A program made the position numbers and the translations under genes. Below, one piece after another: positions 1-8,186 of a stretch of 64,000 nucleotides of DNA (positions are counted from its first letter, which is position 1; every line of letters begins with the position of its first letter). The stretch is from assembly GCF_000968375.1 (NCBI RefSeq), contig NZ_CP009933.1, positions 1,116,001-1,180,000 of the forward strand, given 5' to 3'. Below the pieces are notes generated by a model. It saw only the letters and a program-made list of their open reading frames with translations, did not search any database and had not been told where the DNA came from. The DNA comes from Clostridium scatologenes (lineage in GTDB: Bacteria; Bacillota; Clostridia; Clostridiales; Clostridiaceae).

Positions 1-458
1 TTTACATCTTTATTTAGATTTAACTTATTCTTTTCTTTTAGCTGCATAACAGCTGTAGCTGTGAAAGTTTTTGAAACAGAAGCTGCTCTAAAAACTGTTG
101 TTTTAGGATCAACAGGTATTTTTTTATCCAAATCTGAATATCCATATCCTTTTTCAAAAATAACCTTATTATCTTTAACAACAGTAAAAACTGCTCCAGG
201 TACATTAAATTTTTTTAGTTGTTCATTAAACATATGATCTGCAAAGTTTTCTATGCTATCTTTATTTAAAGATTCTTTAGTGTTTTCACCTAATAAAGAT
301 ATAGAACTTTTTTGATCATTACCTTTTGCAGAAACGGTTTCTTTAGCATTTAAAAAATGATATATAGTAACTGCAGGAAAACAAAAAATAGGAAAAACAT
401 AGGCTACAAGGGTAAAGACGATTATAAATCTTCTTATATAAGTTATAAACTTTTTCAT
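1..458 (-). CDS. Serine hydrolase, beta-lactamase/PBP-like family (partial)
   Basis: The first 152 residues of a protein that runs off the left edge of the window. It begins with ATG at 458, preceded by a GGAGGTAATT-type ribosome-binding site. A single hydrophobic segment at about residues 8-35 looks like a membrane anchor or uncleaved signal. A linker follows, and then the fold characteristic of class C beta-lactamase-like serine hydrolases (FNVPGAVFTVVKDNK, GYGYSDLDKK). The catalytic SxxK motif is visible as SVSK followed by TFTATAVMQL near residues 132-146. Family members are extracytoplasmic D-alanyl-peptidases, esterases or beta-lactamases. The substrate cannot be told from this half, because the Tyr and Lys/His motifs lie outside the window. 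Confidence 0.85.
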   Translation of the reverse strand, partial: MKKFITYIRRFIIVFTLVAYVFPIFCFPAVTIYHFLNAKETVSAKGNDQKSSISLLGENTKESLNKDSIENFADHMFNEQLKKFNVPGAVFTVVKDNKVIFEKGYGYSDLDKKIPVDPKTTVFRAASVSKTFTATAVMQLKEKNKLNLNKDV

Positions 459-572
459 AGAATTACCTCCTTAAGTTTTTTTAGTTAGCATGTTACATGC
501 ATTTAAAGGCTTTAATTTAAAGTGAATAGTTTTTTAGAATTTTATTATGTCTATAAAGCATTAGGCAAACTA

Positions 573-692
573 TCTGGGGATGTATCTATTGCTACCTTTT
601 ACTTCAATGGAAAAATTCATTTTCTAAATATATAATTTAATGGTAATGACTTTCGAAAAATGTATAGAGGCTTGCAATAGATAACCACCAGA
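573..692 (-). repeat. 120-nt inverted-repeat element in a 550-nt gene-free stretch
   Basis: The interval 459-1012 contains no credible gene. Within it, 583-592 (TATCTATTGC) pairs perfectly with 674-683. Pairing resumes outward, with TCTGG at 573-577 against CCAGA at 688-692, enclosing about 80 nt. On the minus strand one of the two internal mismatches becomes a G-U pair, so a folded RNA would more likely be read leftward. It could be a structured RNA or a small palindromic element. No known family is recognised. Confidence 0.4.
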
Positions 693-740
693 CAAATAAA
701 TTTTATACTAATGAATAAAAAGAACAAATTGATTTGTATT

Positions 741-764
741 AAAAAACCTTACAATTCTGTAAGG
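741..764 (-). terminator. Terminator-like hairpin read on the minus strand
   Basis: CCTTACA-ATTC-TGTAAGG at 747-764 is a perfect 7-bp stem with a 4-nt loop. On the minus strand it is followed directly by six T residues (741-746). It has the shape of an intrinsic terminator, but no minus-strand gene lies immediately to its right, so its client transcript is unknown. Confidence 0.4.
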
Positions 765-958
765 ATTCAGGTGAATGAGAGAAATGTAAAAAGAACAAAT
801 CATGCTATGAGTTGTTTTTTAGTATGGAATTTAAAAAAATATATGACTTTTTAAGTTATTCAATATGCACTATATAACTATATATTGGTAAAAAGGCATT
901 AATCTAAACTATAATCAAAAATATCCGATATATGAATATGGTAAATTTTAAAAAAGAA

Positions 959-992
959 TGAAATAATATATGTTTTAACATATATTATTTCA
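959..992. repeat. Perfect 34-bp palindrome before the MoxR operon
   Basis: Two 16-nt arms (959-974 and 977-992) are exact reverse complements separated by two T residues. The palindrome ends 8 nt before the AGGAGG of the first gene in the MoxR operon. There is no T-tract, so it is more likely an operator or a 5'-UTR mRNA hairpin than a terminator. Confidence 0.6.
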
Positions 993-1012
993 TAAAATGT
1001 AGGAGGGATTGT

Positions 1013-2128
1013 ATGGGGGAGAAAATGTTAAAGCCACCTGTAGAGGTTTTATATAAGGAAGAACTTGCAGCTTTAAAGAAAAATGATGATGGCATTAAAC
1101 CTAATAATTGGATTTTGTCACCAAAAGCTGTTAGAAAATTCATACTTGGAAGTTCTGAACCTTTAACTTATAAGAATAAAACTATACATATAAATAAAAA
1201 GTTTTTTGGAAATGATTCATTAGTTGAAAGATGTATTATAACCCTTGCTGGCAATAGAGGATTGATGCTAGTTGGAGAGCCGGGTACTGCAAAGACTATG
1301 TTATCTGAGCTTTTATCTGCAGCTATATGTGGATACAGTACAAATACAGTTCAAGGAACAGCAGGTACCACAGAAGATATGATTAAATATTCATGGAATT
1401 ATGCTATGCTTTTAGCTAAAGGACCAACCTTAGAAGCATTAGTAAAAGCACCATTATTTGTTGGAATGGAAAAGGGTATTATTACAAGATTTGAAGAAAT
1501 AACAAGATGTCCTTCTGAAATTCAAGATAGTTTAATAAGTATATTAAGTGATAAAGTGTTGAACATACCAGAGCTTGGAGAAAGTGAAGGTCTTTTATTT
1601 GCAAAGCCTGGTTTTAACGTAATTGGTACTGCTAATACTCGGGACAAAGGTGTTAATGAAATGAGTAGTGCCTTAAAGAGAAGATTTAACTTTGAAACTA
1701 TATTTCCTATAAAGGATGTTTCTCTTGAGGCTAAGATTATAACAAATGAAGTAAAGAAACTCACATCTCAGAATAATGTAGAAATGCAAGTTGAGGAGGA
1801 TGTAGCAAGTCTTTTAGCTTCAACTTTTCATGAATTAAGAGAAGGAATATCTTCTAATGGAATAAGAATAGACAAACCTTCTTCAGTAATGAGTACTGCA
1901 GAAGCTGTATCTGTTTACTATCAAACTATAATGAACTCTTATTATTATGGAAATTCTAAAATAAGCTTGGATTCCATGGTCCAAAACATTATGGGTGCTG
2001 CTTTAAAAGAGAGCAGAGATGATCTTGAAAAATTAAAAAATTATTTTAATGTTGTTGTAAAATCAAAAGCTGTAGAAGGTGGTAGTTTATGGGAGAAGTA
2101 TTACGAAGCAAGGAAATGGATAAAATAG
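1013..2128 (+). CDS. MoxR-family AAA+ ATPase (YehL-like)
   Basis: A 371-residue AAA+ ATPase. The Walker A loop is GEPGTAKT near residue 88. The Walker B/second region is around residues 158-163 (FEEITR), followed by sensor-type sequence GTANTRDKG near 207 and an arginine-finger-like ALKRRFNFE. MoxR ATPases act as chaperone-like remodelling motors with a partner VWA protein, as in RavA-ViaA, NorQ-NorD and CoxD-CoxE; here the VWA partner lies four genes downstream. The start at 1013 has AGGAGG at 1001-1006. The stop overlaps the next gene by 40 nt, indicating translational coupling. The set of neighbours identifies it as the equivalent of E. coli YehL. The substrate is unknown. Confidence 0.9.
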   Translation: MGEKMLKPPVEVLYKEELAALKKNDDGIKPNNWILSPKAVRKFILGSSEPLTYKNKTIHINKKFFGNDSLVERCIITLAGNRGLMLVGEPGTAKTMLSELLSAAICGYSTNTVQGTAGTTEDMIKYSWNYAMLLAKGPTLEALVKAPLFVGMEKGIITRFEEITRCPSEIQDSLISILSDKVLNIPELGESEGLLFAKPGFNVIGTANTRDKGVNEMSSALKRRFNFETIFPIKDVSLEAKIITNEVKKLTSQNNVEMQVEEDVASLLASTFHELREGISSNGIRIDKPSSVMSTAEAVSVYYQTIMNSYYYGNSKISLDSMVQNIMGAALKESRDDLEKLKNYFNVVVKSKAVEGGSLWEKYYEARKWIK

Positions 2129-4509
2129 ATGAATTATTTAAAGAAGCTTTTAATTTAAATTCAAAGCTTGTATTTTTTCCTGTAAGACATCACAGTCCTG
2201 CATGTTCTTATCATTTAAACAGTACTATTGAGGAATATAAGCCAGATATCATATTAATTGAAGGACCTGTAGATGGAAATAGAATAAAGGATGTTTTATG
2301 TCATGAGGAAAGTAAAGCACCGTTTGCAATTTATTATTCTTATTCTGATTCAAAGGGACTTATAGATGATACTAAAGGTAAGTATAGATGTTATTATCCA
2401 TTTTTAGATTATTCACCAGAGCTTGTGGCATTAAGGCAGGGAAGAGAAAGAAAAATAGAAACACAGTTTATTGACCTTTCCTACAGTGATATTTTAATAA
2501 ATAGTAGTGAAGGAAAAGGGCTTTTGAAAAAGCAGGATAAATTAAACTACAACGATGATTATTTCTTAGAAAGAAGTAAATTTTTAAAAAATATTGGTGA
2601 AAAGGAAGGCTGCAGAAACTTTAATGAGCTCTGGGAAAAGTTATTTGAAATTCAAGGACTTAATATAAGCAAAGAAAAGTTTGTATATAATTTGCTTTCT
2701 TATTGTTATTTTTCAAGAGTTTACAGTAAAGAAGAAGAACTTATAGAAGAAGGTTGCTTGGCAAGAGAAGCTTTTATGACTTCTAAAATACAGGAAGCTC
2801 TTAAAGTTTATAATAAAATTTTAGTTGTTACAGGAGGCTTTCATACTTCAGGTATAATTAGAATTTTAGATAAGGATAACAAAATGAAGCTTTCTAAAAT
2901 TGATGAAAAGGATAAGGGAGTATATGTTATGCCTTATTCCATGGAGGCAGCAGATCAATTAAATGGATATGCCAGCGGAATGCCATTCCCTAGTTTTTAT
3001 GAAGGAATATGGAATAACATTGAGGAAAAATGTGAAACGCCTTACAATAATTCTGTACTTTCAAATATTATTGAAAGCGGTAAAAAGGTAAGAAAAAATG
3101 ATGGATGTCTTTCTACTTTTGATGAAATATGTGCTTTTGATATGTGTAAAGGACTTGCCAGCTTAAGAGGAAAATCTCAAATAGGAGTTTATGAACTTAT
3201 AGATGCGGTAACTTCTTCCTTTATAAAAGGTGATTTAAATATATCTACAGAAGAACCATTAAAAATTTTGTATAAACAGCTTACAGGTAATAAAATTGGT
3301 AAGCTTTGTGATTTAGCTGATGTACCACCTCTTGTAAATGACTTTAAGGATAGTTGTTCAAAATTCAAATTAAAGATAAATACGACTATTAGTCAGGAGA
3401 TTGTTCTTGAAATGTTTTCATCTAAGAGGCATAGAGAGGTAAGCTGCCTTATGCACAGAATGAAATTTATGGATACTAACTTTTGTAACCTTTTAAAGGG
3501 ACCTAATATTTTACTTAAAAAAAATGTGAATTTAATAAGGGAAACTTGGAATTATAAATGGAGTACTTCTGTGGACTCTATTCTCATTGAAAATTCAGTT
3601 TATGGAGGAACTTTAAAGGAAGCTTGTACTTCTCTTATAAAAAAGGAAATATCCGAAAATGGAAAAAATTCATCTAGTATTTCTAAAATGTTGGTTTATG
3701 CATTTAACATGGGACTTGATGAAATTTTTAATTTCACCATAAGTTCACTAAGAAAGAATATTACAGAAGATGGAAACTTTTATTCATTGGTGGAATGTTT
3801 GTATTATTTAAATCACATTTATGGATTAAGAGAGTTATATCTAATGGATTGCATGAATGAAATAGAAAATATGATCTTTTATGCCTATAGTAAAATATTC
3901 ATATTGATTTCAGATATGAATTCCATTAATGAAGAAGAAACCGTAAGAGCAGTAAATTGTTTAAAGGAAGTATTTAATATTGTACTTAATAGAGAAATTA
4001 AATTGGATAGTACTCTTTTCAAAGAAGCATTATTTTCACTACTAAGAAAAGACTCTATAAATGCCGGAATTGAAGGTGCTACATATGGGATATTATATGG
4101 ATTTGGCGAAATGAAAGTAAATAAAATAGCAAAAACTTTAGAAGGATATATTATGGGAACTAAGGATGAAGCTTTAAAAGCACCTTTATTTTTAAATGGC
4201 TTATTTTCAACAGCTAGAGATTTGATTTTTGTTGAGGATTCAATTTTAAAATCTATTGATAAATTTATAGGAAATGTTTCAGAAGAAGAGTTTATAAGGA
4301 TTGTTCCAAATCTTAGACTTGCTTTCAGCTACTTTATACCAAGGGAAATAGATGAAATAGGAGAAAAAGTAGCACAAACTTATGATACTTCTAAAAGTCA
4401 TTTTGATAAATTAACAACTGTTTCACCTGAAATTTTGAAGTTTGGAGAAGAAACTGATAAATATGCAGTTAGTAAAATGAAGCAAATGGGAATAATATCA
4501 AGTGATTGA
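2089..4509 (+). CDS. DUF5682 family protein (YehM-like)
   Basis: An 806-residue, mostly soluble protein. Its N-terminus (FFPVRHHSPACSYHL at about residues 25-39, then IEGPVDGNRIKDVL) is the signature of the DUF5682 family. VVTGGFHTSGI near residue 247 is a second conserved patch. The family has no established biochemical activity, but its genes are habitually linked to MoxR and VWA genes. The start chosen, 2089, lies inside the ATPase gene and has GGTGG 6 nt upstream; an in-frame ATG at 2116 is a weaker alternative. No signal peptide or membrane segment is visible. It is probably an adaptor or substrate-handling subunit of the complex (inference). Confidence 0.85.
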   Translation: MGEVLRSKEMDKIDELFKEAFNLNSKLVFFPVRHHSPACSYHLNSTIEEYKPDIILIEGPVDGNRIKDVLCHEESKAPFAIYYSYSDSKGLIDDTKGKYRCYYPFLDYSPELVALRQGRERKIETQFIDLSYSDILINSSEGKGLLKKQDKLNYNDDYFLERSKFLKNIGEKEGCRNFNELWEKLFEIQGLNISKEKFVYNLLSYCYFSRVYSKEEELIEEGCLAREAFMTSKIQEALKVYNKILVVTGGFHTSGIIRILDKDNKMKLSKIDEKDKGVYVMPYSMEAADQLNGYASGMPFPSFYEGIWNNIEEKCETPYNNSVLSNIIESGKKVRKNDGCLSTFDEICAFDMCKGLASLRGKSQIGVYELIDAVTSSFIKGDLNISTEEPLKILYKQLTGNKIGKLCDLADVPPLVNDFKDSCSKFKLKINTTISQEIVLEMFSSKRHREVSCLMHRMKFMDTNFCNLLKGPNILLKKNVNLIRETWNYKWSTSVDSILIENSVYGGTLKEACTSLIKKEISENGKNSSSISKMLVYAFNMGLDEIFNFTISSLRKNITEDGNFYSLVECLYYLNHIYGLRELYLMDCMNEIENMIFYAYSKIFILISDMNSINEEETVRAVNCLKEVFNIVLNREIKLDSTLFKEALFSLLRKDSINAGIEGATYGILYGFGEMKVNKIAKTLEGYIMGTKDEALKAPLFLNGLFSTARDLIFVEDSILKSIDKFIGNVSEEEFIRIVPNLRLAFSYFIPREIDEIGEKVAQTYDTSKSHFDKLTTVSPEILKFGEETDKYAVSKMKQMGIISSD

Positions 4510-4570
4510 TATATTTATAAGTGGAATTCAAAAAAATATAACTTATACACTATATGTAACATGAGGTTTA

Positions 4571-4936
4571 ATGATGAAGACATACTTTATACTAATATTT
4601 TTTCACTTATTTGGAGATGTGGTTCTTCAAAGAAGTTTGTTTATAAGAAAAATTTTTAAGTGCAGTGATTTTGGAATACTAAAAAGGCAGAATGTAAAGT
4701 TTATAGTTATACATGTAATTTTATATACTTTATCAGCTTCTTTAGCATTTTTATTTTTGAAGTTATTTACTGTATACAACATTTTTATAGTTTTTATCAG
4801 TCATTTTATTATTGACTATATTAAATGCTATAAGATTTCATATATACATGGGTCTTTAAAATATTATGTAGTTAATCTAATTGATCAATTGCTGCATATA
4901 AGTATTTTAATTCTAATTTCAGGCTATAATGGATAA
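4571..4936 (+). CDS. DUF3307 family membrane protein
   Basis: A 121-residue protein with about four hydrophobic segments. The pattern FFHLFGDVVLQ near the N-terminus, a HVILYTL helix, and SHFIIDYIKCYK matches DUF3307, a family of small integral membrane proteins often adjacent to regulatory genes. It sits inside the MoxR operon, 61 nt after the DUF5682 gene and 78 nt before the VWA gene, with no terminator on either side. It may therefore tether or report to the soluble complex at the membrane. The E. coli yeh set is not known to include this family, so it may be a lineage-specific addition. The start could also be the next codon (4574). Confidence 0.75.
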   Translation: MMKTYFILIFFHLFGDVVLQRSLFIRKIFKCSDFGILKRQNVKFIVIHVILYTLSASLAFLFLKLFTVYNIFIVFISHFIIDYIKCYKISYIHGSLKYYVVNLIDQLLHISILILISGYNG

Positions 4937-5014
4937 TTGTCTTCTGTCCTATAAAATGAAAATAAATCTTGCTTTAGAGAAAATATAATAATTAAGTAGG
5001 AGGTGGAGAGTCTG

Positions 5015-6139
5015 GTGAGCAATATAAGCAGATGGAGATTAATACTTGGAAAATATTCAGAAAATCAAATTCCCTTTGAAAGTGGTAATTCAAGTATTAA
5101 TTACATGGATATGGACAATTTATTAGATTTTTTATATTCTAGGGAATATAGCGAAAAAGACGGTGTAAGAAAAAGTAAAGGTCCGGGCAGCTTATCAGCT
5201 TCAGATTTAACTGTACCAAAATGGATAACTAAGATAAGAGAACTTTTTCCAAAGGAAACGGTTGAAGTCCTTGAAAAGCATGCTATTGAAAAATACAATT
5301 TAACAGAGCTTTTAACAGACAAAGAAGTGCTTAAAAAATTGGAGCCAAATAAAGAACTTCTAAAAAATATACTGCAGATGAAGCATCTTATGAAAGGTGA
5401 AGCTTTAAATACTGCAAAGACCATTGTAAAAAACATAGCAGAACAAATAACTAAAGAGCTTGAAAATGATGTTAAGAAGTCCATTACAGGAAGGATAAAT
5501 AAAAATAAAGCCTCTATAGTTAAATGTTCAAGAAACATAGATTTTAAGAAAACTATAAAAGCAAATTTAAAAAATTATGATTTAAATGAAAACAAAATTA
5601 TTGTAGATAAAATATATTTCAATGAAAGAGTTAAAAAATTTAATCCTTGGAATGTGGTAATTGCAGTGGATGAAAGTGGATCTATGCTTGATTCTGTAAT
5701 TCACAGTGCAATAATGGCTGGAATATTTGCAAAGCTTCCAATGCTTAAAACAAATCTTGTTATATTTGATACAGAAGTGGTGGATTTAACTGGATACATT
5801 GATGATCCTGTGGAAACTCTTATGAGTATACAGCTTGGTGGCGGTACTAATATAAGTAAGGCATTAACTTATTGTGAAGGCTTAATTGAAAATCCACATA
5901 GAACTATGGTAATTTTAGTTACGGATTTATATGAAGGTGGAGGTTATGGAAACATGTATGCTAGGGCAAGGTCTATTATTGAAAGTGGGTCAAAGTTGAT
6001 TGTACTTACAGCACTGGATATGGAAGCATCACCTTCATATGATAAAAATGCTGGTTTAAAAATGGCTTCTCTTGGAGCAGAAGTTGCAGCAATGACACCG
6101 GGGAGGTTATCAAATTGGATAGCAAAGATAATTTCTTAA
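5015..6139 (+). CDS. VWA domain protein (YehP/CoxE-like partner of MoxR)
   Basis: About 374 residues. An N-terminal helical region is followed by a von Willebrand factor A domain. The metal-ion-dependent adhesion site is intact: DESGS near residue 219, GGGTNIS near 280 supplying the threonine, and VTDLYEGG near 306 supplying the aspartate. VWA proteins of this type bind MoxR ATPases and couple them to clients. The GTG at 5015 is preferred as start because the upstream GTG at 5003 overlaps the AGGAGG at 4998-5003 and so cannot be used with it. The gene ends by overlapping the next one by 25 nt. Confidence 0.85.
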   Translation: MSNISRWRLILGKYSENQIPFESGNSSINYMDMDNLLDFLYSREYSEKDGVRKSKGPGSLSASDLTVPKWITKIRELFPKETVEVLEKHAIEKYNLTELLTDKEVLKKLEPNKELLKNILQMKHLMKGEALNTAKTIVKNIAEQITKELENDVKKSITGRINKNKASIVKCSRNIDFKKTIKANLKNYDLNENKIIVDKIYFNERVKKFNPWNVVIAVDESGSMLDSVIHSAIMAGIFAKLPMLKTNLVIFDTEVVDLTGYIDDPVETLMSIQLGGGTNISKALTYCEGLIENPHRTMVILVTDLYEGGGYGNMYARARSIIESGSKLIVLTALDMEASPSYDKNAGLKMASLGAEVAAMTPGRLSNWIAKIIS

Positions 6140-7794
6140 AAGCCTTTGGGAAATTCATTAAAACTATTAATAAGGAATATCTTGTAGGAATAAGCAATAA
6201 GGGTATTATAAATAGAGCAGAAAAGGATTTATGTAAAGTTTCAAACTTTGAATATGAAATAAAAGATAAAGGCATTGAATTTAAAATTGATGATATAAAT
6301 TGTCTTATAAGTGAAGACATTCAAAAATACCAATGCAGCTGCCCATCAAGAAGTATATGCAAGCATGTTATTATGTGCTATTTATATTTAATTGAAAACC
6401 AAAAAGAAATATTTAAATTAGAAAATAGTGAAGATGAATATAAGGAAGATAACGAAGAATTTTTAAAATTAAAAGAATTTAAAATAGAGGATATAAAAAA
6501 GAAAATAGGAGAAAAAAGCTTAGAAAACATAGTAAAAAGAATAGAATACGGAATGAACTTTAAAATAAAAGAAGGTTCTATTATAGAAGTTGATTTTAAT
6601 GATGAAGGCATATTAGTTAAGCTTTTAGATGATATAGAAAATTCAATTTGCAGCTGCAAGTCAAAAGAACTTTGTGTACATAAAGCTGAAGCTTTAATTT
6701 TATATAAACTTGAAAAAGGGTATTTGAAACTTGAAAAACTCAAAGACTCTATTGAGAATGAATTGCTTTTTAATAAAGATGAGATGAAAAAGGCGGCAGT
6801 AAAGTTAAGACAGACTATTGAAGACATATTTATAACAGGTCTTTCAAGAACTCCTATAACAATTTTGGACAAGCTAAATAGCACTGCAGTTATATGTCAT
6901 AATTATGAGTTGCCTAATTTTGAAAAAAGCATAAGGGATATAAGAGAGGAGTTTTTACTTTATTTTAATAAAAATGCCTCTTTTACTGCAAAAAATCTGT
7001 TAAACAAACTAACTAATCTTTATACTAGGACAATTTCCATGGAAAATATAGAAGATTTAAATAAATTAAGCTCATTAGTTGGTGAATTTAAAAGTTCTTA
7101 TTATGAAATTCCTCCAGTAGAGCTTCATGGTTTTGGTGCTGAAAAGTGGAAGAGTAAATCAGGCTATGAAGGAATTACTTATTATTTTTTAGAAAACAAA
7201 AGAAAGCAAATTTATACATATACTCATGCAATTCCTACATATTATGACAATGTAAAAGTTAAAAGAAATTTTAATGAAGCTGCACCATGGGAACTAAATT
7301 GCAGTGTACAGGAATTGTCTAAAATAACTTTTAAGCTTGTTCATGGCAAAATAAATTCTGCAAATAGAATTTCTTCCAGCAGTGAATCAAAAGGAACAAT
7401 TATAGATAAAAGTTATTTTTCAAAATTAAATGTTGAAAATTTTACTTATGATAACTGGCAGCAGCTTTTAGAAAAGATATTTTTAAATGACAATGAGAAA
7501 AATGAAAATTATAACTTAGTATTTTTAAATATAAATGAATTTGGAGAGTCTAATTTTGATAATATAACTCAAGAATTTTCACTCCCAATATATGATAAAG
7601 AGAAAAATGTTTGCAAAATACTTGTTAAATTTTCTAGTGAAAGTAAAAAAATTATAAGAACTTTAGAAAGGTTGGTAAAATATAAAAAGACTCATTTATT
7701 TATGGGAAGAGTTTATATAGATAAAGAAAAGCTTATGTTTTACCCAATCAGCTATTATGATGATGCAGGAGAAGTTGAAAACTTGACAGTATAG
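6115..7794 (+). CDS. SWIM zinc-finger protein (YehQ-like), two SWIM motifs
   Basis: A 559-residue protein beginning at a TTG with GGGGAGG 7 nt upstream, overlapping the VWA gene. Two CxCx(n)CxH motifs are visible: CSCPSRSICKH at residues 74-84 and CSCKSKELCVH at 179-189. Each should bind one zinc ion in the SWIM fold used for DNA, RNA or protein contact. The remainder is charged and largely helical with no catalytic signature. In the yeh-type gene set the SWIM protein always accompanies the VWA and MoxR genes. It probably supplies target recognition (inference). No membrane segments are present. Confidence 0.85.
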   Translation: MDSKDNFLKAFGKFIKTINKEYLVGISNKGIINRAEKDLCKVSNFEYEIKDKGIEFKIDDINCLISEDIQKYQCSCPSRSICKHVIMCYLYLIENQKEIFKLENSEDEYKEDNEEFLKLKEFKIEDIKKKIGEKSLENIVKRIEYGMNFKIKEGSIIEVDFNDEGILVKLLDDIENSICSCKSKELCVHKAEALILYKLEKGYLKLEKLKDSIENELLFNKDEMKKAAVKLRQTIEDIFITGLSRTPITILDKLNSTAVICHNYELPNFEKSIRDIREEFLLYFNKNASFTAKNLLNKLTNLYTRTISMENIEDLNKLSSLVGEFKSSYYEIPPVELHGFGAEKWKSKSGYEGITYYFLENKRKQIYTYTHAIPTYYDNVKVKRNFNEAAPWELNCSVQELSKITFKLVHGKINSANRISSSSESKGTIIDKSYFSKLNVENFTYDNWQQLLEKIFLNDNEKNENYNLVFLNINEFGESNFDNITQEFSLPIYDKEKNVCKILVKFSSESKKIIRTLERLVKYKKTHLFMGRVYIDKEKLMFYPISYYDDAGEVENLTV

Positions 7795-7819
7795 TAGTAA
7801 CTATTGGATGGTGATATAT

Positions 7820-8143
7820 ATGAATGAGAAAGAAGAAATACTGGAAATATTAAATGAAGTCGAAAAGGCTTTACAAGAAATGTTCTTTAGTGGATTTAAT
7901 TCACCAGGTGATTTTACTTTAAATGAATTTTTAAGGTTAAGTTTACTTATGGAAAGCTGTGGAATGAGCTATGGTGCAAAGAAGCTAAAAAGCATACATG
8001 ATAAACTTTCAAGCAAAAGGCACAGCTTTGATTTTGATTATGAAAAAGCTGTGAAAGATTACTCAGAGCTAAATGAGTATTGTCTAATTTGCAGTAAAAA
8101 ATTACATATGTTAAATCTAAAAGAGAAAATAGCCAATCTTTGA
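7820..8143 (+). CDS. Small hypothetical protein of the MoxR operon
   Basis: A 107-residue acidic, helical protein not recognised as any family. The start at 7820 is preferred because GGTGAT lies 4-9 nt upstream; an earlier in-frame ATG at 7808 overlaps that site. A CLIC dicysteine near the C-terminus is the only notable motif. It begins 25 nt after the SWIM gene and precedes the DUF4132 gene by 43 nt, so it is almost certainly co-transcribed. By position it may be a regulatory or assembly subunit. No equivalent in the E. coli yeh set is evident to me. Confidence 0.6.
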   Translation: MNEKEEILEILNEVEKALQEMFFSGFNSPGDFTLNEFLRLSLLMESCGMSYGAKKLKSIHDKLSSKRHSFDFDYEKAVKDYSELNEYCLICSKKLHMLNLKEKIANL

Positions 8144-8186
8144 TTATTTCGATGGAAAGCTATATATGAAATGGAGATGATATTTT

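Noticed and set aside
573..692. A minus-strand 5S rRNA-like element (begins TCTGGTGG, ends CCAGA, about 120 nt)
   Set aside because: Only the terminal helix resembles 5S rRNA; the conserved internal loops (the CCGAAC and GATGGTA regions) are absent, and there is no adjacent rRNA operon.
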